64,000 nucleotides of DNA. Origin: Chiua virens. Its lineage: Eukaryota > Basidiomycota > Agaricomycetes > Boletales > Boletaceae. The translations under genes were made by a program, and so were the position numbers. The stretch lies in contig JAHNUO010000005.1 of NCBI GenBank assembly GCA_019787685.1, positions 930,001 to 994,000 on the forward strand. The letters are read 5' to 3'. Under the pieces are notes generated by a model. That model made no database searches. It saw only the letters and a program-made list of their open reading frames with translations, and was not told where the DNA came from. This document shows, piece by piece, positions 34,777 to 45,171 of the stretch (its first letter is position 1; each line of letters starts with the position of its first letter).

Positions 34777-37045
34777 ATGTCCGAATCACAAACTGCACCC
34801 TATGGCAAATGGGAATCGACCATTACCCCAGAATCTGTAGTACAGGGGGTGAGTCCATCGATGAAGTTGACATGGCATACCGCGATCGCTGACATATCAG
34901 AGCATCGACTTCACCGATCTCTTCGTCGACCCCATCAACGATAATGTTTACCACATAGAACCACGTCCAGAAGATAATGCTCGCTATGTGATTGTAGATT
35001 CACTCGCGCAACGTGATCTTCTGCCACCTCCGTACAGTGCGCGTACTGGCGTTCAGGAATACGGAGGTGCTGCGGCGATCGCTTATGGAGGTACCCTCTA
35101 CTTCTCAAACTCTGCCGATAATTGTGTGTACTCTGTCAAGGCGACAGGGAATGCCATACCAGAGCCAGTCACACCAGGTAATTAATTTTCACGACGATTG
35201 ATCTACCATCATCCCCATAATTGATCTCAGTCCGAACATAGAAAATCCAAAGTACAGATACGCCAATTTTGCCGTTCATCCCGTACGTCATGATCTTCTG
35301 GTATCCATTCTGGAAGATCACACTATCGATACGCCCCAAACCGTCGTCACGACGCTGTGTGTCATCAACACGACTCGAAAAGCAGTCTTCCCCCTCGTTG
35401 TCGGCGCGGATCTCTACGCGGCGCCAGTGTTCAATCCGTCGGGTACGAAGCTTGCCTGGCAGGAGTGGTACCACCCAGACATGCCTTGGGAAGGATCGCT
35501 GATCAACGTTGCCGACGTGCTCGTCCAGGCGGACACGATCCTGGTCTTGAACAAGACTCGGGTGGCCGGGGAACTGCTCACCAAGTCGGTCAATTTCCCT
35601 AGATGGGTTTCGGACACCACATTGGCGTTCACCTCGGACGAGCTGAATGGTTTTCAAAACCCATTCAGCTACTCTACCTTGACGGCTTCTGCTGAGCTCG
35701 CGATCCCAGAATCCGTCAAGGAGGACTTTAGTTGGCCTGCGTGGTATCTTGGGAATTTCCTCTATGCGATTCTCGACGATCCCACAGGAAGTCATAGCAA
35801 GTTTGGCGCGTTCATTGCTTACCGTGATGGACGCAGCGCGCTGTACATTGTCAATCTCTGTGGCAAGAAAAGTGTTGTGCAGGTCAAAGACTTTCCGTTC
35901 TCCACCGCGGATCGTGTCATTCAAAGGGGCAGCTCGATTGTTTTCAACGCAAGTAAAAGCGATGCACCGGGTGGTATCTTTTCGTGTACTTTTTCTGGGC
36001 CGTCGTTTGTACCCTCGTATCAACTTCTGAAGTCCAGTTCCCCTCAATCCACGACGGGCAATGAAACGTATATCACTGCTCCCCAGCCGATCACGTTGTA
36101 CAGAGACGGGAAACCGCTGTACGTGGTGTACTATTCGCCCAAGAACCCCAAATACTCGGGGTCGAGTATACACGGCGAAAAGCCCCCTTGCATTGTTAAC
36201 GTTCACGGTGACCCTACCAGCATGGAAGCACAAACCCTCAACTGGGAGAAACTGTATTACACGAGCCGCGGCTACGCCTGGTAAGCACATTGCTCCGGAC
36301 CTAGAGCTCAATGGCGAACTGAGGTCTCTTGAATAGGGTGGACGTGAATTACGGCGGCTCGTCGTGCTATGGTAGGGAATACGTGTAAAGGCTTTCCCCT
36401 TCCTTTCGAGCTGCTTCTCACCCGGTTCGTTCTAGAACCCGCCTGGATGGAAACTGGGGCGTCGTCGACGTCCAAGACTGCCACGATGCTGCAACGCTGC
36501 TCGCAGCTGCGCCTTATTCACTGATCGACGTCTCCCGTGTTGCCATTCGAGGCGGTTCGGCTGGCGGATTCACAACGCTCGCAGCAGTTTCGTTCGCGCC
36601 CAATCCTGGGTTCTTCAAAGCAGCAGCGTCATCCTTTGGCGTCTCGGATCTCTTCTCGTTCGCGCAGTTCACGCACAAGTATGAACTGAGGTACGCTGAT
36701 AAGCTGTTGGGTGGGACGGCGCAGACGGTCCCGGAGGTGTATGCGGCACGTAGTGCTGTAAACCATGCAGATAAGATCGTGACTCCACTTTTGGTGCGTG
36801 CCTCGTCTTTGGTTAGGATTCCCAGGGGATTGAGGGTTGTCGTAAAGGTACTTCAAGGGGCGGACGACAAGATCGTGCTTCCGGAGCAGGCTGAGAAAAT
36901 CGTCAATACGATTGTTGGTCAAGGTCACGCGGATAAGGTGAAATATCGGCTTTTCGAAGGAGAGGGTCATGGCTGGCGACGTGCTGAGACGATCAAGGAA
37001 GCCGTTGAACTCGAACATGACTGGTACGATAAGCACTTGGTCTGA
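34777..37045 (+). CDS. S9 prolyl-oligopeptidase-family serine peptidase, copy 3
   Basis: Third copy, in direct orientation with copy 2 and again 663 residues. Exons 34777-34848, 34901-35177, 35242-36280, 36337-36384, 36436-36793, 36848-37045; all introns sit at the same sites. The nucleophile elbow GGSAGGF, Asp (QGADDKIVLP) and His (GEGHGWRR) are present. Two otherwise conserved positions differ: the oxyanion motif reads HGDP instead of HGGP (36203-36214), and GGSSCYGREY replaces GGSSGYGREY. The Gly-to-Asp change sits where the backbone should stabilise the transition state, so catalysis may be weak, altered or lost. The last two exons and the intron between them are nearly identical to copy 2, while the third exon is much more divergent, which points to gene conversion. 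Confidence 0.88.
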
Positions 37046-37195
37046 TGATAGGTTGGTTCATTGGAACGATGTCATTTATATGTGATTGTGTACCTCGAGT
37101 GACAACGGCATGGTTTATCATATGCATGATGTAAGTACATGAGCCGAGTTGAAAAAGGTCACCTTGTCCCCGCAAGCTTTTCTCAGTTTACCACC

Positions 37196-37934
37196 ATGTC
37201 CCACCTCAAAGTCGAAGGCTTCAAGGTATCTCCATGTACCTACCGTTGTCTTTTCATATTGACGCAACGACCACCAGGCATCCGACGTCTTTTCTCAGCT
37301 CGGTGCGCAAATCGGCGCCTTGTCTGACGCGGAAAGAGCCGCCCAAGTTAAAAAGGTGCTATCCACACCGCTTCCATCCTACCACACACGTCGCTCACGT
37401 CGCACCCTCTGACAGACTGGCGCCATCATCCAAATCCAACTCACCAACGTCGACAAACAAGTCGCCACATGGACGCTCGACTTCAAGAAAGAAGGCGCGA
37501 TCTACAAGGGGACCGTCAAGGCCCCCGCCAAGGCGGGCGTGACGCTCATCATGAGCGACGAGACGTTCAGTGACCTGGCGTCCGGCAAGGTGCGTCGTGT
37601 TCTCGTTCCTCCGTTCTTTCGGCGCGCTTTGCCTTGGGGTTTCATTTGTTTTGGGGGTTGCTGTCTTTTCTTCGTCGCTTCCTCTTTTCCATGTCTTGGC
37701 GTTTTAATTCATTTCGGGTGCCTTTCGTGTCGCACATGCGTTGAAAGCTGACGCATGCCGATAGCTTGACGGCCAAAAGGCGTTCATGACGGGCAAGCTC
37801 AAGAGCAAAGGCAACATCATGCTAGCAGCCAAGCTTGGCGCATTGCTCGGGGTATGTTTAGAGTTGTGAAACTCACCTGCTTTCGTGCTGATGACCTTCG
37901 TTTGTAGGGCGCCCGGGAAAAAGCCAAACTCTAG
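37196..37934 (+). CDS. SCP2 sterol/lipid-carrier domain protein, peroxisomal
   Basis: Small non-specific lipid-transfer protein of the SCP2 family that binds fatty acyl-CoAs and sterols in the peroxisome. Five short exons (37196-37225, 37278-37355, 37416-37589, 37765-37851, 37908-37934) give 131 residues, the size of stand-alone fungal SCP2 proteins such as Pox18. Motifs: VEGFKASDVFSQL, WTLDFKKEG-x-IYKG, LIMSDETFSDLASGK, GQKAFMTGKLKSKGN and MLAAKLG. The protein ends in AKL, a type 1 peroxisomal targeting signal, so peroxisomal import is expected. The 27-nt last exon carries the targeting signal by itself. It ends 217 bp from the convergent 3' end of MGM1. Confidence 0.92.
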
Positions 37935-38150
37935 AGTCCGGATACTTGCTGCTTTCATGTATTTACCCCGTCTTTTTAATGGTGTCCTTTGTTCATTCAG
38001 AGTGGCGAAAGTATTCATTATACAACTAAGTACCAAGTATTGTTATGTTTCCAACGGTAAGTGGTGGTGCGAGAAGCAGAAGTGAAAATGAGCGTCGTCC
38101 GTGTTTTAAATCGAACACAGGATAAAAGAAAACCTCAGGAATAGATATCA

Positions 38151-41010
38151 TCAAAATACGCCTCCAAACAATCCACGCTGGCGTCTTGGCGTTGGTTTGG
38201 AATCTGGACGGAGTGTTGACAGGCTGTTGAGTTGTTTCATGACCTCTTCCAGCTTATCTTTGCGTTCTTGAAGCTCGAGGTGACGTCGTATCACCGGGTT
38301 CTCCCGCGCAAACTGGACGATCTCACTTCGGTCCAAGTCGTAGATCAACCGCGAATCAATTTCGCGCGGGAACTATGAGAGCACTTTCAGGATGTGGCCT
38401 TCATTAGCATCACAAAACTGACCTGATAGAAGAAATGATCCAGCAGCTCAATGTTGATGAACATGGTCGACGTGTGAGCCAACTTGTCTGCCACGACGTC
38501 GAGGAAGACTTCGGGGCACAACACGTCATTTTCAGGACCGCCCTTGCACCGTCTAGACTTAAGCGCTGCAAGACGATGCTTCAATATGGACAACCTGTCG
38601 CTGTACATCATCGCGTGTCGTGCTGTCAACATGTCAGAATGGACGCGAGACAGCTCGACGCGGATCTCACCGTCCAAGATCTGTGCAGGCGGGTATCGAT
38701 ACGACTCGGGCTCCTCGACAGGCCCTTCATCCTCGCCAGACATTCGCTTGTTCTTTCTCTCCTGCGCCTGCTCCTCGAGCTCCTTCACATACCCCATCAA
38801 CCCATTCAACCGTCTGCTGCCCCCAACCTTTTTCCGAATCTCCTTCAACTTCGCGTCACACATCACCATCTCCTTCTCGAACAAGGCCGCCGCACGTCCG
38901 CGTCCTTGCTCCCACTCCCGTTCGTCTACGTCCACCTCATACTTGTACGGCTTGATGCAGTTCTCTACCTGGTCCGACGCCAACCCGATTCGATCCCTCA
39001 GGATCATATGCGAAAATTGCACGAGTCGCTCAGCTGCGCGGGGATGGTGGTTGAATGGCTCTCCAACGACGATCGAGTCGATCAGCGCCCTCAACCCGTC
39101 TGCGACGAGGAGCGTCGAATCCCGACCGACGCCGGATTTCGTGAGGAGCGACGACGCCGCCTCGAGCTTGTGTCGCCAGTATGCATCGACCTCGCCGGCT
39201 TTCACCTTGGAGTCGCCCCCGAGCGTGCCCAACTCGGGCGCACGCTTATCGAGCCAGTACAGTTGCTCCAGCACGTCCATGACCTTGTCGTCGAGCATCG
39301 CTTTAAGCTTGGTGCGTACTTCGGGCTTGCGGAATTTGGAGGAGAGATCCTTGAAGCGAGCTTTGAGGGCATCCACGGTTTCGGCGACGTAAGACTCGGC
39401 TGTGATACGCCTGTCATTGTACTGGACTTTGAATTGATATGTGGCTTCTTCGAGCTCGAGTTGAACGGCATTGGTGATGCCGTGAAGGGACGAGGCCATG
39501 CTCGATTCGAGGACTTCCATGAGACGACGCCGTAGGGTGTCGGTGCCTACCATCAGGGAAGAAGATACATTGAAGTACTCCCTGTGTTTGGCAAAATAGT
39601 CTGCTTCGTTGCGTTTGACGAGGGCGCTGTTTGAAAGCAAGGATGACTTCTTTTCAGAGGGTTTGGCGACGACACCAACGTAACCGAGATGTAGAGGGTA
39701 GCGGTTCCCTTCGAGGATGGAAACACCTTGCTCTGGAGGTACCAGGTCCATCTTAGTGACGACACCAATTGTGCGCAGACCCAAGGGGTCTACTTTGCGA
39801 CTGGCGCGGAGGGCAGGTGAATTCGCGAGATCCACGTCCGCGGCACAAACAGCGAGGACGATGTTGGGTTCACGGATGTACTTTTCGCAGAGACCAGCAA
39901 TCCTGTCCCTGAGAGAATCTGGCTGGTCCATAGATGCGAGTTGGATGTAGCCAGGCAAGTCGATGAGAGTGAGGTCTGGGACATAGGGACTATATATGCG
40001 GAGGTCGATGGGGTCGTTTGAAACGGCTTCGGAAGAGGGTACGGCGAGGTTCAAGTCGGTAAGAGTCTGTTGAATGTGGGCGAAATCGGTGATTTTACCG
40101 AGACCGAGTGCTGGGAACTCGCCATACTCTTCCGGAGGGTCACCGTTGCCCTTTGGAGGGGTATGTATGAGAGTAAGCTCGATGGGACGTCTGGTGACCA
40201 TGTTGTTACCCCTGAGACGGAGCGGTGAGTGATAGTGGAAAAGACGAATAAAAGACTGACTTTGGGAGGAATTCGTGACCGACGATGGCCTCGAGAACGG
40301 AACTCTTTCCCGAGCTCTGACTGCCGATGACGACTATACTGGGGAGTTTGAGGCTGTCGCTCTGGTCGATGCTAAGGAGCATTGTTCGTATTTCGATGAG
40401 CTTCTTAGTGAGATGCATGAGACCGTTCTGGGTGGTGTCGAGACCATTGTCATTGGCGGTGGAAGGATCAGAAGGAGCAGACAAGGTTGCGGCAACGAGG
40501 GCGGCGATGGCGGCATTATCTTCTGGGGACCTATTACGCGGGTCGGCAGAATCCTGAGAGGAAGAACCGCGGTCCTGCTGGGAAGACTCGTCTGAAGAGA
40601 AGAGGTCCTTGAGGAACTGGGGCGTCTCGATGTCGGGCAGTTTTACTGCGGAGACGCGGGCAGACACGGCCTTGATACCGTCGGACGCTGAGTCGAACAA
40701 GTCCGTCGCAGTGTCTTGTACGGAGGTGAGCCATTCAGATGTCGTTTTGCGCAGTTCTGGGGGTCGTCGGTGAGAGAATGAGAGGGAGTGAGATGGACGT
40801 ACCTTCGAACTTGTAGTTGGCATAGCCAAACCCGCCTGCACCGATAGTGACGCCAGCGATGGGGACGCGAAAAGCGCGGGCTACGAAGCGGGGGATGGAG
40901 GAGTAGGAAATGGCGCGTACATGGAGACGACGGGGAGGGGGAAACTGGGGTATGGGAGGACGGGATCGATGGAACGTCGCAAACTGGCGAACGAGTTTGC
41001 GACTGGTCAT
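38151..41010 (-). CDS. MGM1: mitochondrial dynamin-like GTPase, Mgm1/OPA1 type
   Basis: Inner-membrane dynamin that drives mitochondrial inner-membrane fusion and crista shape. The start [17 protein letters not shown] is an Arg/Ser-rich presequence, followed by a hydrophobic [15 protein letters not shown] segment as in Mgm1, where rhomboid cleavage occurs in a later hydrophobic segment. Then come an acidic linker and the GTPase domain: G1 [10 protein letters not shown]2 in NNMVTRRP, G3 DLPG, G4 TKMD. A middle/stalk region of about 450 residues and the GED follow ([20 protein letters not shown]). The end is basic (RRQRGLFGG). Four exons, about 900 residues. The first intron begins at 40802; the third exon starts at GNNMVTRRP near 40215. 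Start codon 73 bp from the divergent aldolase gene. Confidence 0.93.
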
Positions 41011-41083
41011 GTTCAAAGTCACGAGGGATCGAAACGGAGTTCCGTACTTGTACTTATACTCACACCATCATCATGTACTGCCA
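41011..41083. promoter_or_regulatory. 73-bp divergent promoter between MGM1 and the aldolase gene
   Basis: The two ATGs are separated by only 73 bp, so the transcripts probably share or overlap their core promoters and may overlap at the 5' ends. No TATA-like box seen. Inference from two well supported starts. Confidence 0.5.
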
Positions 41084-42114
41084 ATGTCTCTTCCACCCCC
41101 TACTGGCATCTACGTACCCGCAGTTCTCTTTTTCAATGAGAACGAGGAATTCGACATTCCTGCCATAAAGGCACACGTCCTCCGTCTCGCCAAGGTATGC
41201 ACTCTACACACCATTCCGTACTCTTCTGACACATTCTCTCAAGGGTGGTGTCACCGGCATCGTCGTGCAAGGAAGCAACGGCGAGGCCCAGCATCTCTCC
41301 CATGAAGAGCGCAAGCAAGCCATCGCCATCACTCGTCAGACCCTCAACGAGAATCACTTTCAGAACGTCATCATCATCGCTGGCTGTGGTGCCCCATCGG
41401 CAAGGGAATCAAAGAAACTCTGCGCGGACGCCAAGGAGGCCGGCGCAGGCTATGTCCTTGTCTTGACCCCCTCCATATGGCCACCTCAGATGACCAGAGA
41501 TGCCATTCTCGCGTTCCACCGTGACGTACGTGCTTCTACATTTTGCCAGCCCCTCACTCAATTCCTTTCAGGTCGCCACGCACTCTTCCCTCCCATACCT
41601 TATCTACAACTTCCCCACCGTCACAGCTGGTCTCGACCTCGACTCTGACATGATCATCGAGTTATCCACCCACCCAAACATCGTTGGCACAAAGCTTTCT
41701 TGCGGAAACATTGGGAAACTTCATCGTATCACATCCGCCAAGCCCTCCTCTCAGTTCGCCACCCTCGCCGGTGTCTCAGAGATCCTTCTCCAAGGCCTCT
41801 TGTCCGGTAGTGCAGGCGCAATCGCTGCTCTTCCGAACATTGTTCCCAAACTCCACACCAAACTGTATCTGCTCTACCTACAGGGTAATCTCAAGGAAGC
41901 GATGGAATTACAGGCTTTGTTGGGTCAAGGTGACTATGCTACTAAGAAGGTGGGCGGCATCGGTGCCATCAAGGCATTGGTCACCAAGCATTGGGGCTAT
42001 GGGGGATCCACCGTCAGGAGTCCTCTCCAGGCTGCAACTGCTCAGCAATTGAGTGGCCTGCACTTGGACAAGTTGGAACAATTGATTGCCATGGAAAATG
42101 CCTTGAGCTTGTAG
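41084..42114 (+). CDS. DapA-family aldolase, LGA1 / 4-hydroxy-2-oxoglutarate aldolase-like
   Basis: Class I aldolase of the dihydrodipicolinate synthase superfamily that forms a Schiff base with a 2-oxo acid. First exon 41084-41194, two further exons, about 300 residues. Landmarks: GIYVPAVLFF, GGVTGIVVQGSNGEAQHLSHEER, VLVLTPSIWPP, the YNFP motif that carries the proton-relay Tyr, VGTKLSCGNIGK with the catalytic Lys, and GSAGAIAALPN. Fungi do not make lysine by the diaminopimelate route, and YNFP plus GNIGK is typical of fungal LGA1-type enzymes (L-threo-3-deoxy-hexulosonate aldolase of D-galacturonate breakdown) and their HOGA1 relatives. The exact substrate cannot be settled from sequence. 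Confidence 0.87.
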
Positions 42115-42316
42115 ATATGCATTTCATGTGTATTAACTGTCGTTTCATCCCGTGAGTGGTCAGAACCCGTTGTACCCCGACGGATCAGCATAATTTTGTA
42201 GAATCAAGTTTGCGCGGAGCACACGGTCATAATGTGTGACTGGCCCCTCCTGCAGCTGGTGCTGGTTGCAAAGGTCAGCGGACCACAACGCGTGGAATAC
42301 ACCCACCGTAAGTAAT

Positions 42317-42361
42317 CGGCCAGCTGAACAAAATGCACTGATCTATCCGTGTACCAAGGCG
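42317..42361 (+). repeat. imperfect direct repeat, unit 1 (mannanase upstream)
   Basis: A segment of about 45 bp containing CGGCCAGCTGAACAAAA and GTGTACCAAGGCGT recurs at 42869-42916. Identity by eye is around 80%, with a small gap. It lies about 700 bp before the GH5 start codon. Confidence 0.7.
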
Positions 42362-42868
42362 TCGGTGGATGGAGCCGGCCCGCGGATAATATATTTCGTG
42401 TTTGAGCTTCTGAGTCGCGGAGAAACTTCGCACTTTTTTCTTCTTTTCAACATCAGACCCATCCATTTGTGGACTGCGTGGACTGGCAGTTTCACTGGTA
42501 AGTCGAGTGCTGGTCGACTCCTCCGTCTGCCCCGTCGACGTTCCTTGGCTTGTTTCCCGGTGCTCTAGCATCACCCGTCATGTTTTAAACCACTCGCTCC
42601 CCTCGAGTGACGTGCTGGGCTCGCGGCTGCGTGCGGCGCCATGCACATGACACTATGAAATCCAGCTACCTTGGGGCATCGCCGGGCTTAAAATACCAGA
42701 GTCCCCATGTTCTGTATGTACCATACTTCAAAATAAAATGTAAGATGTAATTTTTTTAAAAAACAGTAAAATATTGAAAGAACGTCCGCGCAACTCATCA
42801 GGCCCAGGATCCGAGATGCACGCGACGGGGACTTCACTTAGATGAATACTCAGATCGGCTTCCAGGAC

Positions 42869-42916
42869 TGGCCGGCTGAACAAAACCACACTGATCCGTC
42901 AGTGTACCAAGGCGTG
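42869..42916 (+). repeat. imperfect direct repeat, unit 2 (mannanase upstream)
   Basis: Second unit, with TGGCCGGCTGAACAAAA and GTGTACCAAGGCGT, about 130 bp before the GH5 start codon. See unit 1 at 42317-42361. Confidence 0.7.
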
Positions 42917-43047
42917 ACTCTCCACGCCGGATACAGCGGGACGCCGTGATGTAAGAAGACGGCATGCATCTCCAAAACATGAGCGCGATGTATACGTAAA
43001 GGTCCAGAGTGTTGTTTTGATTCAAGTTGCACCTCTCGTGCATCGAA

Positions 43048-44809
43048 ATGATCCTGAACGTTCGTCTTATTACCCTGCTCGAGGCGGCGGTGTCGGTGAG
43101 ATCTCTGGCCATCGCTGATGTCCATACTTGGCGTTACTCACTAACGTCCTCTCCGAAAGCTGGCGAGCCCTGTTGCCAAACAATCCGCGGGTTTCGTCAA
43201 GGCCGACGGCCAGGGTTTCACACTTGATGGCACACCCTACACGGTATTTGGGTGAGTCGACTCGCAGAGTCTTCCCCGCAATGTCGATCTCGGGGCTCAT
43301 TGTGATAGCGCCAATTCCTACTGGGTCGGACTCATGGGTCTGACTCCTGACGACATGGACGTTGCCTTTCAAAACATCGCAGCCACGGGAGGCACGACCG
43401 TGCGCACTTGGTATGTATGTCCCTGAGTACCACAATCCATTCCTGTTGATGTGCAACATCTGTCAGGGGCTTCAATGAGGTCACCGCGCCAAGCAAGGAC
43501 TACTACCACCTCTGGAACGGAAGCACAGCTACCATCAACTACGGTCCCACTGGTCTCGAAATTTTCGGTCAGCCAATGTGGTCATGTTCTATATAGTCAC
43601 GTTGCTCACCTCAGATGTCCTGAAGACAACGTCATCGCTGCCGCAAAAGCAAATGGCATCCGTCTCATCGTCACGCTGACCAACAATTGGGACGATTACG
43701 GTGGAATGGACGTCTATGTCAACCAAATTATTGGGCAGGGTCAACCCCACGACTACTTTTATACGAACCCCGACATCATCGTGCGTATCGACTCTGTTCA
43801 TCCCTTGTTATTCGATTCACGGTTCGCTAGGCTGCATATCAAGAGTACGTCAAGGTGTGGGTAGAGAGATACCTCGACGAACCAACCATCTTTGGCTGGG
43901 AACTTGGTACACATGTCGTCGTTCGGACATGCCTAATTTGACACGCCCAACAGCCAATGAACCTCGTTGTACGGGCTCCATCGGTAGTGTCACGTCCGGA
44001 ACATGCACGACCACGACAATCACAAACTGGGTAAGGACCATGTCTGCCTTCATCAAATCTCTCGACTGCAATCACCTCGTCGGAGTGGGCGACGAAGGTT
44101 GGTTTGACTGGACAAACAGTATGGACATGGCTTACAAGTGCGTCTGGGTTTCTGGGCGCAGAGGGAGTGAGCTGATGTTGAAATGCAGCGGCTCGAAGGG
44201 CATCAACTTTGATGCCAACTTGGCCATCGACACGATCGATTTTGGTACTTTCCATGTATGTTTTCCCCCCTTGGAGAATGCGTGTATTGATAAACGTGGT
44301 GTAGCTTTATCCGGTAGGCTTCCTCGCGTCCAAGCGCTGATACCTCCTTCTCATTCCGAAATACACAGTACACATGGGATGAAGAAACGCCGAGGCAAGT
44401 CCGCATCTTGCATTCGTCATGGTCAACCCATGCTCACGAGTCTCCAAACAGCGCCATGAGCTGGGGTCAAACCTGGATCGAAAACCACCGCGACGCGCAA
44501 ATGACGTGCGGCAAGCCGGTGCTGATGGAAGAGTTTGGGGTACTCGCTTCCCAGAACCAAATCGCGACGTACGAAAACTGGTACACGACCGTCGTCGAGA
44601 GCGGGCTCGCGGGCGTCTTGATTTGGCAGGCAGGCTCGAATTTGACGAACGGGACGACCCCGGATGATGGGTTTGCGGTACGTGTTGCGTGTTTGGGGTG
44701 TTGTGGTCATATTGAGAAGGTCTAGATTTATCCCGGGACGGCGATTTATGATATGGAGCCGGCATACGCTGTGCAGCTCAAGGCGAGGAACGCAGGCGGT
44801 CCGTACTAG
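43048..44809 (+). CDS. GH5 endo-beta-1,4-mannanase, secreted
   Basis: Glycoside hydrolase family 5 (GH5_7 type) that cleaves mannan in plant cell walls. The first exon (43048-43095) and the start of the second encode a short hydrophobic leader ([18 protein letters not shown]) that fits a signal peptide. The mature part begins [26 protein letters not shown]. Later landmarks are [31 protein letters not shown] (acid/base Glu), [35 protein letters not shown] (nucleophile Glu) and VLIWQAGSN. The gene is cut by many introns near the usual fungal sites; some borders, for example around 43610 and 44160-44460, are approximate. No carbohydrate-binding module is attached. It ends AGGPY then TAG at 44807-44809. 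Confidence 0.9.
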
Positions 44810-45171
44810 CGGTCTACCTGGTAGATGGACTACGTATGACTACATATTAGACGCCGAGTTGGGGAGACTCTCTGTCGCACGTGCGACAGGATCCTAGCCA
44901 TGGACGCTTGTTAGTGCCCGTTCCTGACATGATGATAAAGTCAGGGGTCGACGCATAGATAACAGAATATTCGTCGCGTCGACAAACGTTTTGCTTGACT
45001 GATACGGATTTGTTTGTTTTTTATTTTATTTTTCTCGGGTTCAATAATTACAACAACTCCGACCGTGCCGCACTGTATCCCCTCACCGTCCACGACGTCC
45101 TCTTCCTCCTCCCCCATACAGTGGCCCGTTCGCCCAAGTCTGGCCGCCAACGCAGACCGACTCGTTTGACG
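44810..45171. other. intergenic region between mannanase and MAF1
   Basis: 3' UTR of the mannanase gene, then a T-rich tract at 45010-45035 and the MAF1 5' region. No gene seen. The reading frame of MAF1 stays open upstream to 44995 but there is no better ATG. Confidence 0.5.

Larger units (their letters stand above)
42115..43047. other. intergenic region upstream of the mannanase gene
   Basis: No gene seen. It contains a pair of imperfect direct repeats listed separately and an AT-rich patch at about 42725-42780. This is the likely promoter region of the GH5 gene. Confidence 0.5.

Noticed and set aside
35169..36311. 380-codon minus-strand frame over peptidase copy 3
   Set aside because: Antisense shadow of the S9 coding exon. 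Similar shadows exist opposite copies 1 and 2, as expected from codon bias.
38435..39535. Long plus-strand frame (366 codons) antisense to MGM1
   Set aside because: It is the reverse of the GC-rich dynamin coding region; the minus-strand dynamin motifs are unambiguous.
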